A DNA stretch of 5,542 nt from CAZVON01 sp964628435 (GCA_964628435.1 CAZVON010000048.1:1-5542); one strand, 5' to 3'. Counted from the stretch's first letter, positions 1 through 5,064 are shown. Notes: a model not told the origin generated them from the letters alone. A program made the numbers and translations.

Positions 1-25
1 AAGGAAAATATTCCATAAATACCTG

Positions 26-96
26 AGCGGGTGAAGGGAATCGAACCCTCGTATCGACTTTGGAAAAGTCGTGTTCTGCCATTGAACTACACCCGC
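26..96 (-). tRNA. tRNA-Gly (anticodon UCC)
   Basis: Read on the minus strand this folds as a complete cloverleaf. The acceptor stem is GCGGGTG/CACCCGC, the D stem GTTC/GAAC with a normal GG-containing loop AATGGCA, and the anticodon stem CGACT/AGTCG with loop TTTCCAA, giving anticodon TCC (Gly, GGA codons). The T stem is GAGGG/CCCTT (one G-T wobble) with canonical loop TTCGATT. The discriminator is U, as usual for bacterial tRNA-Gly. CCA is not encoded: CAG follows the discriminator, so CCA must be added after transcription. The UCC anticodon is ordinary and is not the UCA species that decodes UGA as Gly in Gracilibacteria/Absconditabacteria. Confidence 0.96.
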
Positions 97-107
97 AAGC
101 AGTCTAA

Positions 108-136
108 AGTATAACAAAAGGGAGTAAATTCCTCAA
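108..136 (-). promoter_or_regulatory. Promoter of tRNA-Gly
   Basis: On the minus strand there is a -35 TTGAGG (131-136), a 17-base spacer and a -10 TATACT (108-113), preceded by an extended -10 TGT. The predicted transcription start is near 101, about 5 bases before the mature tRNA 5' end. It starts just after the stop codon of the small CxxC ORF, so the tRNA has its own promoter. Confidence 0.7.
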
Positions 137-143
137 GTTAAGC

Positions 144-311
144 TTAAAGATCGTGAGTAATAGGGGTAAGATTTTCTATGATTCTGTTGTCACGGTAATA
201 GGTAATATGTAGTGGATCTCGCTGTGCTTGTTGAATATGTTCTTGTTTTTTGGTATAGCCAATTGCTGTGTATCCGCATACTGGACATCGCCAAACGATT
301 GTTCTTTCCAT
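144..311 (-). CDS. Small CxxC (half zinc-ribbon-like) protein, 55 aa
   Basis: This short minus-strand ORF begins with ATG at 311 and ends with TAA at 144-146. The protein starts MERTIVWRCPVCGYTAIGYT and continues with charged and aromatic residues to ...NLTPITHDL. The only clear motif is C-P-V-C at residues 9-12 followed by GY, the usual look of one zinc knuckle of rubredoxin- or zinc-ribbon-like proteins. The second CxxC is absent; His25, His35 or His53 could complete a metal site, but this is speculation. No signal peptide or membrane segment is visible. It has a plausible promoter 13 bases upstream and no Shine-Dalgarno. It sits between tRNA-Gly and the divergent AI-2E gene, and its protein-like composition with a CPxCG motif argues against chance. 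Function is unknown. Confidence 0.6.
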   Translation of the reverse strand: MERTIVWRCPVCGYTAIGYTKKQEHIQQAQRDPLHITYYRDNRIIENLTPITHDL

Positions 312-323
312 AGTTACTTTATT

Positions 324-351
324 AGATTATTTCGCTCTTTTTAAAGATCAA
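324..351 (-). promoter_or_regulatory. Candidate promoter for the CxxC mini-gene
   Basis: On the minus strand there is a -35 TTGATC (346-351), a 16-base spacer and a -10 TAATCT (324-329). The predicted start is near 317, about 6 bases before the ATG at 311. This matches the short-leader layout of other genes in the window, but the -10 is weaker, so confidence is modest. Confidence 0.4.
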
Positions 352-386
352 CAAAAAACGAGTAAGGATCAAGCAAGAAGTCTTCC

Positions 387-415
387 TTGCATAGTCAGAG
401 TGTTTTTTTTATAAT
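387..415 (+). promoter_or_regulatory. Promoter of the AI-2E family gene
   Basis: There is a -35 TTGCAT (387-392), exactly 17 bases of spacer and a consensus -10 TATAAT (410-415). The predicted transcription start is about 422. This overlaps the 5' end of the longest possible reading frame (TTG at 387, ATG at 417). Those upstream starts would lie in or before the promoter, which points to ATG 429 as the true start with a leader of about 7 bases. Confidence 0.75.
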
Positions 416-428
416 TATGCTAGCTCTT

Positions 429-1421
429 ATGGTAAGAAGCATCATTTTAAGGTATTTTATTCACAATCAATTTATTGCGGGAATTTTATTTATAGGATTC
501 TTGTGGTTTATTTTTCAAATTAAAGGGATTTTAATTGCCTTGTTTGTTGCGTATATTTTAACCGCCGCAGTAGCTCCATATGTGGAGCAATTACAAAAGA
601 AAAAAGTACCAAGACCTATCGCAATTGCTATCCCCTATCTTGCGATGCTTATCTTCATCGGCTTAATACTGTTTCTTCTGGTTCCGTTTTTTATCGAACA
701 ACTAAACGTTTTAATAAAAAGCTTTCCAGGATATCTTGAGCAGGCAGCGCGAGTTTTCAATATCAAATTTGACGCAGGTAAACTCAGCAATATTATTACT
801 TCTGAGTTTGACACCATTAGTAGAAACGCGCTCGATATTACAACCACTATATTTAGTGGATTGTTTTCTTTATTAACAGTACTTGTAGTAAGTTTTTATC
901 TTCTTCTTGACCATAATAAATTAAAAGATGGCATAGTACGCTTATTTCCATCTCACGTACAGAAAGATATTACGCTTCTTCTTGAGCAAATTGAAGAAAA
1001 ATTAGGCGCATGGCTTCGAGGACAACTAGTTTTATCTGTTTCTATTGGTCTGGCAAGCTGGATTGCGTTAACAATACTAGGACTCGAGTTTGCTTTACCT
1101 CTCGCGATTATAGCAGGCATTTTTGAAGTTGTACCAACCATCGGTCCAATTTTAGGTGCGATTCCCGCGGTGATTGTTGCGTTAAATGTGTCGCCGGCAC
1201 TCGCTATTCTTGTTGTGGTTGCGTATATTATTATTCAAACCTTAGAAGCAAATATTTTGGTTCCTAAGATTATGGAAAAAGCAGTAGGACTTAATCCCCT
1301 GGTTATATTGCTTGCGATACTTATTGGTGGCGAGCTGTTAGGGGTTATGGGAGCACTTCTGTCCATTCCACTTATTACCGTGTTAGTCATTCTTTTTAAT
1401 ACACGAGGCCGTATTTTGTAA
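429..1421 (+). CDS. AI-2E family (UPF0118) membrane transporter
   Basis: This is a polytopic inner-membrane protein of 330 aa, close to the family's usual length. The family (PF01594) contains E. coli TqsA, linked to autoinducer-2 export, and members linked to Na+/H+ antiport. The substrate here cannot be told from sequence, and AI-2 itself is unlikely to be assured. Visible features are an N-terminal hydrophobic pair (about residues 15-50), a helix at about 65-90, a soluble stretch rich in amphipathic helix (about 90-195), and the family signatures LGAWLRGQL (192-200), EVVPTIGPILGAIPA (233-247) and NILVPKIMEKAVGLNP (275-290). The C-terminal helices end at ILFNTRGRIL. Start choice: the frame is open back to TTG 387, but that TTG is the -35 box, and ATG 417 precedes the predicted transcription start, so ATG 429 is preferred. 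No Shine-Dalgarno is visible. It appears to be monocistronic. Confidence 0.9.
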   Translation: MVRSIILRYFIHNQFIAGILFIGFLWFIFQIKGILIALFVAYILTAAVAPYVEQLQKKKVPRPIAIAIPYLAMLIFIGLILFLLVPFFIEQLNVLIKSFPGYLEQAARVFNIKFDAGKLSNIITSEFDTISRNALDITTTIFSGLFSLLTVLVVSFYLLLDHNKLKDGIVRLFPSHVQKDITLLLEQIEEKLGAWLRGQLVLSVSIGLASWIALTILGLEFALPLAIIAGIFEVVPTIGPILGAIPAVIVALNVSPALAILVVVAYIIIQTLEANILVPKIMEKAVGLNPLVILLAILIGGELLGVMGALLSIPLITVLVILFNTRGRIL

Positions 1422-1485
1422 CTCTTCCGTAATTCTTACTCCTTTTTCATAAGAGTATTATTCAATAGCATATAGTATAGATATG

Positions 1486-1515
1486 TTGCGTCTGCTTACT
1501 ATCTGCAGGTATAAT
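1486..1515 (+). promoter_or_regulatory. Promoter of the DUF296-rhomboid-DUF2905 cluster
   Basis: There is a -35 TTGCGT (1486-1491), an 18-base spacer and a consensus -10 TATAAT (1510-1515). The predicted transcription start is about 1522, only some 4 bases before ATG 1526. The mRNA would thus be almost leaderless, and there is no Shine-Dalgarno. Confidence 0.72.
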
Positions 1516-1525
1516 ATAAAATGAT

Positions 1526-1960
1526 ATGTTCTACGCAGTGGTAACTGAAAATACATATTTGGTAAGGCTAACAAAAGGAGAGAGAACAGTTGAATCAATA
1601 AAGCAGTTTTGTTTACAAAAAAACATTAAAAATGGTTGGATTTCCGCAATTGGATCCATAGAAAGTCCAAAAGTTGCTCATTATCGAGTTGATACTAAAA
1701 AATATAGCGAAAAAGTCTTCGATGGAATTTATGAAGTAACTAATCTGACTGGTAACATAGCACTTTTTGAAAAAGAACCATTGGTTCATATTCATGTGTC
1801 GTTATCTGACGAATCAATGCGTGCGTTTGGAGGACATTTGGTAGATGCAACCGTTTCTGCGACACTGGAAATATATATTCACTCATTTACCAGTGAGCAT
1901 ACAAAGCTGTTCAGTGAAGAAATCGGTCTAAAGTTATGGAATCTTTCAGAAAAAATATAA
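1526..1960 (+). CDS. PPC/DUF296 domain protein
   Basis: This 144-aa cytosolic protein is a single PPC (plants and prokaryotes conserved, DUF296, PF03479) domain. Signatures seen are YLVRLTKGERTVESIKQFC (11-29), the turn NGWISAIGSIESP (36-48) followed by VAHYR, then EPLVHIHVSLSD (84-95) and AFGGHLVDATVSATLEIYIH (100-119). His88, His90 and His104 sit at the places where bacterial family members bind a metal, probably zinc, in a trimeric beta fold. In plants the domain accompanies AT-hooks. Here it stands alone, as in most bacteria, where its biochemical role is unsettled (the literature describes metal binding and DNA-linked roles). Length is normal and the protein looks complete. It is first in the likely operon with the rhomboid gene, 42 bases downstream. 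An overlapping ATG at 1521 in another frame closes within eight codons, so 1526 is the start. Confidence 0.9.
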   Translation: MFYAVVTENTYLVRLTKGERTVESIKQFCLQKNIKNGWISAIGSIESPKVAHYRVDTKKYSEKVFDGIYEVTNLTGNIALFEKEPLVHIHVSLSDESMRAFGGHLVDATVSATLEIYIHSFTSEHTKLFSEEIGLKLWNLSEKI

Positions 1961-2002
1961 TAGAGCAATTTAACAATGAAACAATCTAATAATTTATAGT
2001 CT

Positions 2003-2647
2003 ATGTTTCCGCTTTCTGATTCAATTAAAACACCAGGCATTCCCGTTATTAACATATTGTTGATTGCGGCAACCATTGTTGTTTTTATTCAGCAGCTTTC
2101 TTTTTTTAACCACGAACTGTTTATCCGTGAATATGCGCTTATCCCATCGCTTATTGACTTTTCTCAAATCGATACCTTGTATCCGTTCATAACCGCCATA
2201 TTTTTGCATGGGGGGTTGTTGCATATTGCTTCCAACATGTGGTTTTTATGGGTATTTGGTGACAATGTTGAAACTCACGTCGGATTTTTGTTATATCCAT
2301 TTCTGTATTTTGGGTCTGGCATTGTTGGAAATCTAGCACAATATCTGGTTATGCCTAATTCTTCAATCCCAATGCTTGGCGCGTCAGGTGCTGTGGCAGG
2401 CGTCTTGGGCGCGTATTATGTGTTGTTTCCCCATTCCCGCATCAAGACATTAGTTCCTTTATTTGGTTTTATTACGTTTGTAGAAATTCCAGCAACTGTT
2501 ATGCTTGGTTATTGGTTTGTGCTTCAGGTTATTTCTGGAGCTGTTGTTTTGCCCTTTACTGGGGAATCAGGAGGAGTCGCTTTTTGGGCACATGTCGGAG
2601 GGTTTGTCTGCGGAATGGTTCTTGCGAATTTGTTTAGAAAGCAGTAG
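2003..2647 (+). CDS. Rhomboid family intramembrane serine protease
   Basis: This 214-aa six-helix integral membrane protease of the S54 rhomboid family (PF01694) cleaves membrane-anchored substrates inside the bilayer. The Ser-His dyad is visible. Ser128 lies in LGASGAVAG (125-133), and His197 in AFWAHVGG (193-200). The oxyanion-side motif is HGGLLHIASNM (69-79), with His74 and Asn78 at the expected spacing, followed by WFLWVFGDNVE (80-90). Hydrophobic helices lie at about 14-32, 60-85, 97-118, 125-143, 155-180 and 193-210. The N terminus (MFPLSDSIKTPGIPVINI) matches the usual bacterial form that begins with a short IPLxD segment. No Shine-Dalgarno precedes ATG 2003. A TATAGT at 1995-2000 exists, but it is too close to the start codon for a leader, so co-transcription with the DUF296 gene is more likely. 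Confidence 0.95.
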   Translation: MFPLSDSIKTPGIPVINILLIAATIVVFIQQLSFFNHELFIREYALIPSLIDFSQIDTLYPFITAIFLHGGLLHIASNMWFLWVFGDNVETHVGFLLYPFLYFGSGIVGNLAQYLVMPNSSIPMLGASGAVAGVLGAYYVLFPHSRIKTLVPLFGFITFVEIPATVMLGYWFVLQVISGAVVLPFTGESGGVAFWAHVGGFVCGMVLANLFRKQ

Positions 2648-2650
2648 CAT

Positions 2651-2866
2651 ATGCCAGAATTTGGTAAATTACTTGTAGTTTTTGGAGTAGTTATTATCTT
2701 TTTGGGATTTGTGCTCATGTTTTCTTCCAAAATTCCATTTATTGGCAAATTACCAGGAGATATTTTAGTCAAAAAAGACGGTTTTACCTTCTACTTTCCC
2801 CTTGCGACCTCAATTTTGGTCAGCATTTTACTCACGATTGTTCTTAACATTTTCTCACGTAAATAA
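2651..2866 (+). CDS. DUF2905 family small membrane protein
   Basis: This 71-aa protein has two predicted membrane helices (about residues 6-25 and 48-68) joined by a polar loop. The loop carries the family signature GKLPGDILVKKDG (32-44), followed by FTFYFPLATSILVSILL (45-61); the DUF2905 (PF11146) hallmark is a GxLPGDI loop followed by FYFPLxTSI. Function is unknown in all members. Only three bases separate the rhomboid stop codon from this ATG, so translation is probably coupled. The sequence AGAAAG nine bases before the ATG is a weak Shine-Dalgarno, the only hint of one in this cluster. Length is normal for the family and the frame is intact. Confidence 0.9.
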   Translation: MPEFGKLLVVFGVVIIFLGFVLMFSSKIPFIGKLPGDILVKKDGFTFYFPLATSILVSILLTIVLNIFSRK

Positions 2867-2895
2867 TTGAAGCTTTTCCCCGCTCGTGATATACT
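2867..2895 (+). promoter_or_regulatory. Promoter upstream of the tRNA-His / GIY-YIG locus
   Basis: There is a -35 TTGAAG (2867-2872) immediately after the DUF2905 stop, a 17-base spacer and a -10 TATACT (2890-2895), with an extended TGA before it. The predicted start is near 2902. The first features downstream are the GC-rich hairpin and the tRNA-His 5' fragment. This was probably the original tRNA-His promoter and may now produce one long precursor through the GIY-YIG gene to the intact tRNA. Confidence 0.6.
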
Positions 2896-2920
2896 TACTG
2901 TTGGTTTATTGGATATTTGA

Positions 2921-2968
2921 CTCGCCTCGCTTGCGCTTTGGCCAGCCTCGCGGCTAGGCGGGCGAAGC
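2921..2968. repeat. GC-rich imperfect palindrome / long hairpin
   Basis: A 48-base GC-rich island stands in strongly AT-rich spacer. The inner hairpin pairs 2941-2947 (GCCAGCC) with 2952-2959 (GGCTAGGC, A2956 bulged) around loop TCGC. An outer arm pairs 2929-2936 (GCTTGCGC, G2933 bulged) with 2962-2968 (GCGAAGC side). It resembles the dispersed palindromic repeats seen in some CPR genomes. It is not followed by a T-tract, so it does not look like an intrinsic terminator. Confidence 0.55.
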
Positions 2969-2994
2969 ATGGATTAGAATTTTAGATTTTTTAT

Positions 2995-3052
2995 GGTGGA
3001 TGTAGCTCAACAGCAGACCTGCCTGCCGGCAGGCAGGGCGCCAGGTTGTGGA
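2995..3052 (+). pseudogene. tRNA-His 5' half fragment, interrupted by a palindrome
   Basis: The sequence repeats the first part of the full tRNA-His at 3308. The bases 2993-3017 and 3038-3052 match 3306-3330 and 3331-3345 without mismatch (40 of 40). A 20-base palindrome is inserted within the 3' strand of the D stem. Identity stops exactly at the end of the anticodon loop (tRNA position 38). The 3' side of the anticodon stem, the T arm and the acceptor 3' strand are missing, so it cannot make a tRNA. The GIY-YIG start codon follows after two bases. Confidence 0.88.
3018..3037. repeat. Perfect 20-base palindrome CCTGCCTGCCGGCAGGCAGG
   Basis: The sequence is its own reverse complement over all 20 bases. 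It is present in the tRNA-His fragment and absent at the matching point of the full copy (between 3330 and 3331), so it is a clean insertion. No target-site duplication is evident. Its GC content contrasts sharply with the surroundings. Confidence 0.85.
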
Positions 3053-3054
3053 GA

Positions 3055-3267
3055 ATGTATTTTGTTTACATTTTAAAAAGTTTAAAAGATAGCAGATTTT
3101 ATACAGGGATTACAACAGATGTTGAGCGGAGACTAATAGAGCATAATAAAGTGAAGACCTCTACTCCATCAACACATAATAGAGGTCCTTTTGTTTTGGT
3201 TCATGTAGAGATTGTTAAGGACAGAACTCAAGCAAGAAAGCTGGAAAAATATTTTAAGAGTGGTTAG
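3055..3267 (+). CDS. Small GIY-YIG nuclease (COG2827/URI type), possibly C-terminally truncated
   Basis: This 70-aa protein is a single GIY-YIG nuclease domain (PF01541). YFVYILKS (2-9) carries the first motif (Tyr5), and YTGITTDVERRLIEHN (16-31) the second, with Tyr16, Gly18, Arg25/26 and His30. Glu64 in ARKLEKYFKSG (60-70) corresponds to the metal-binding Glu. All core residues are present, so nuclease activity is plausible; cellular roles of this stand-alone group are poorly known. The frame is open back to a TTG at 3046 inside the tRNA anticodon loop, but ATG 3055 gives the normal family N terminus. A TAG at 3265-3267 falls where members usually read GxGRE. The same frame continues GREVRNEIING to TAA at 3301-3303, so the end looks shortened by a nonsense change. 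It is sandwiched between a tRNA-His 5' fragment and the full tRNA-His. Confidence 0.85.
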   Translation: MYFVYILKSLKDSRFYTGITTDVERRLIEHNKVKTSTPSTHNRGPFVLVHVEIVKDRTQARKLEKYFKSG

Positions 3268-3307
3268 GGACGAGAAGTAAGAAACGAAATTATTAATGGT
3301 TAATCAT

Positions 3308-3380
3308 GGTGGATGTAGCTCAACAGCAGAGCGCCAGGTTGTGGACCTGGAGGTCGCGGGGGCAGCACCCGTCTTCCACC
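3308..3380 (+). tRNA. tRNA-His (anticodon GUG), atypical D- and T-loops
   Basis: The fold includes the His-specific extra G-1 (3308) opposite C73 (3380). The acceptor stem is GTGGATG/CTTCCAC with one T-T mismatch at 6:67. The D stem is GCTC/GAGC. The anticodon stem is CCAGG/CCTGG with loop TTGTGGA, giving GTG. The variable loop is AGGTC, and the T stem GCGGG/CCCGT (one wobble). The loops are odd: the D-loop is AACAGCA without the GG pair, and the T-loop is GGCAGCA in place of TTCRANT, although C56 and a possible G19 remain. CCA is not encoded. Identity as tRNA-His is clear from the anticodon and G-1:C73; whether it is functional or a relic is uncertain. Confidence 0.8.
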
Positions 3381-3406
3381 CAAAATAGTAGGTTCTTCTT
3401 AAATTT

Positions 3407-3435
3407 TTGCCTGAAACGGCAGTAACTGTTATAAT
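3407..3435 (+). promoter_or_regulatory. Promoter of the CNNM/CorC_HlyC gene
   Basis: There is a -35 TTGCCT (3407-3412), a 17-base spacer and a consensus -10 TATAAT (3430-3435) with extended TGT. The predicted transcription start is about 3442, two bases before ATG 3444, so the mRNA would be essentially leaderless. It lies 26 bases after the tRNA-His end. Confidence 0.78.
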
Positions 3436-3443
3436 CTCGCCAG

Positions 3444-4766
3444 ATGGAGATCGTTCCTCAACTTGGTCTTGTAATTTTTCTTGTATTCTTAAATGGGTAT
3501 TTTGTTGCTTCTGAATTTGCTCTTGTTGCAGTAAGGAAAACACGCGTAGAGGAGTTGGTAAAAAAAGGCAATACTGCTGCAAAGTTGGTGCAAAAAGCTT
3601 TAACCGATCTTGAAAGCTTTATATCGGCAACACAACTGGGTATAACACTTGCAAGTTTGGCTCTTGGATGGATTGGAGAACCTACGATAGCACATTTTCT
3701 AGAGCCGTACTTTACGTTTTTGCCCAAAGAAGCAGCTACTATTTCTGCCCATTCATTATCTGTAGTAATAGCATTTACCATTATTACTTTTCTTCATATA
3801 GTGCTTGGCGAACTTGCTCCTAAAACAATCGCTCTTCAAAGAGCAGAAACAACATCCATGATTATTATTGCTCCCCTGACCTTTTTTACCAAAGTTTTTA
3901 AACCGTTTATATGGGTTCTTAATGGAGCAGGAGGTTTGGTACTTAAAGCCTTTGGCTTTACAGCTCCTTCTGGGCATCAACTCGTTCATTCCGAAGAAGA
4001 AATACGTATCCTTCTTTCTCAGAGCGCATTGGAAGGAGCAATAACGTCAAAAGAAGCCGAGATGGTTTATAACGTATTTCGTCTGGGTGATATTCCAGTA
4101 AGACAGATAATGGTTCCGCGAACTGACATTGTCGCGTTCAATGTTTCGACATCCTTAAAAGAGATAGTAAAAAAAGTCCAACGCCATCCGCATAGTCGTT
4201 TTCCTGTATACGAACATTCGATAGATACTATTATCGGCTTTGTTCACATAAAGGATATCTACAAAGAAGTTTTAAGATCCAAAGAAAGAAAGCTGTTATC
4301 GGAAACGAGACTTATTCGAGAAATCATGGGTGTTCCTGAAACAAAAAGAATCGATGAAGTGCTTTTGGACATGCGAAAGAAACGAGTCCATATCGCAGTA
4401 GTGAGCGATGAATACGGCGGGACATCGGGAATGGTAACGCTTGAGGATATTCTTGAAAGTCTTGTTGGAGAAATACAGGATGAATTTGAACAACCACTCC
4501 GTGATATGCAAAAGCAGGCAGATGGAAGCTATCTTGTTGATGGGCTAACTGCTGTTGAGTTGGTTCAAAGCAAGTTCAATCTTCCCATGAAAGGACAGGG
4601 CTACACGACAATTGGAGGACTGGTTTTCGGACTGCTTGGACGTCAACCAGAAAAAGGGGATACTGTGCAGATTGGTAATATTATTTTCTTGGTTGAAAAA
4701 ACCGAAGGAAAAAGAATTAGTACGTTGCGATTGAGAAAAGAGAAAACGAAAAGAAAAAAATCATAA
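3444..4766 (+). CDS. Hemolysin-family CNNM (DUF21)-CBS-CorC_HlyC membrane protein
   Basis: This 440-aa protein has the full domain order of the CNNM/CorC family. An N-terminal CNNM/DUF21 membrane domain spans about residues 1-185, with helices at about 5-28, 62-78, 100-122 and 135-160. It contains FVASEFALVAVRKTR (20-34) and HIVLGELAPKTIALQRAE (118-135). A CBS pair covers about 215-340, with MVPRTDIVAF (223-232), SRFPVYE (251-257), GFVHIKDIY (265-273) and DEYGGTSGMVTLEDILESLV (322-341). The CorC_HlyC domain covers about 355-432. The tail is lysine- and arginine-rich. Relatives bind Mg-ATP through the CBS pair and are implicated in magnesium/cobalt efflux; the old name hemolysin is historical. 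It is complete and of usual length. It has its own promoter, no Shine-Dalgarno, and is convergent with hicA. Confidence 0.94.
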   Translation: MEIVPQLGLVIFLVFLNGYFVASEFALVAVRKTRVEELVKKGNTAAKLVQKALTDLESFISATQLGITLASLALGWIGEPTIAHFLEPYFTFLPKEAATISAHSLSVVIAFTIITFLHIVLGELAPKTIALQRAETTSMIIIAPLTFFTKVFKPFIWVLNGAGGLVLKAFGFTAPSGHQLVHSEEEIRILLSQSALEGAITSKEAEMVYNVFRLGDIPVRQIMVPRTDIVAFNVSTSLKEIVKKVQRHPHSRFPVYEHSIDTIIGFVHIKDIYKEVLRSKERKLLSETRLIREIMGVPETKRIDEVLLDMRKKRVHIAVVSDEYGGTSGMVTLEDILESLVGEIQDEFEQPLRDMQKQADGSYLVDGLTAVELVQSKFNLPMKGQGYTTIGGLVFGLLGRQPEKGDTVQIGNIIFLVEKTEGKRISTLRLRKEKTKRKKS

Positions 4767-4772
4767 AGAATA

Positions 4773-4800
4773 GGTACGAAAACATTCGGCAGGCTATCCC
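4773..4800. repeat. Left imperfect direct repeat flanking hicBA
   Basis: GGTACGAAAACAT then TCGGCAGGCTATCCC aligns with 5461-5490 (GGTCCGAACATCGT then TCGGTAGGCTACTCCC). By eye there are 24 matched bases with two mismatches and three small gaps. The strongest core is TTCGGyAGGCTA. It lies just after the CNNM stop codon and 32 bases beyond the hicA stop. Confidence 0.45.
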
Positions 4801-4831
4801 AATAAATTTAGATTCAGTTTTTAATACTGCA

Positions 4832-5062
4832 CTATATTTTCTTTAGAATTTCGAAGTATTGTTCTGGAGTAATTCCTAATAATCTTAGGTTATTTCGAAT
4901 AACAAATACTGGTATTGTTCCATGAGCTGGTACTACCAGTGCTCTATTTAGTCCCGCTCTTTTGTATATTCTATGTCCTCCAGTTTGTCTTTTGAATTCG
5001 CAGCCTACGAATAAGAGAAATTTTTCAAACTCTTTCCACTTAACAGGAGTTATTGCAGGCAT
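4832..5062 (-). CDS. hicA: HicA family toxin (mRNA interferase)
   Basis: This 76-aa protein has the compact double-stranded-RNA-binding-like HicA fold (PF07927). In VKWKEFEKFLLFVGCEFKRQ (7-26) the first helix is clear. It is followed by TGGHRIYKR (27-35), with the candidate catalytic His30, then the beta segment ALVVPAHGTIPVFVIRNNLR (41-60) and the C-terminal helix LLGITPEQYFEILKKI. HicA toxins cleave mRNA and arrest growth until HicB neutralises them. It lies downstream of hicB with two bases between the hicB stop and this ATG. No Shine-Dalgarno is visible, so translation probably depends on re-initiation after hicB. That would keep toxin output below antitoxin. All expected residues are present and the gene looks intact. 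Confidence 0.92.
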   Translation of the reverse strand: MPAITPVKWKEFEKFLLFVGCEFKRQTGGHRIYKRAGLNRALVVPAHGTIPVFVIRNNLRLLGITPEQYFEILKKI

Positions 5063-5064
5063 AG

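Noticed and set aside
387..428. Longer N terminus for the AI-2E protein from TTG 387 or ATG 417
   Set aside because: TTG 387 is the -35 hexamer of a near-perfect promoter and ATG 417 lies before the predicted transcription start; the added residues are not typical of the family.
1421..1460. Intrinsic terminator after the AI-2E gene (TACTC/GAGTA or ACTCTT/AAGAGT)
   Set aside because: The stems are only 5-6 bp, AT-rich, with 11- or 24-base loops and no following T-tract.
1483..1524. 13-codon ORF ending just before the DUF296 start (possible leader peptide)
   Set aside because: It begins before the -35 box of the promoter, so it would not be on that transcript.
3046..3054. TTG 3046 as the GIY-YIG start
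   Set aside because: It lies inside the tRNA anticodon loop copy; ATG 3055 gives the standard family N terminus.
3304..3582. Minus-strand ORF across the tRNA-His and the CNNM start
   Set aside because: It is antisense to a tRNA, a promoter and a clear gene, with low-complexity Gln-rich translation; a chance frame.
4767..4831. Bidirectional terminator between the CNNM gene and hicA
   Set aside because: Only a 4-bp CAGT/ACTG pairing was found; not convincing.
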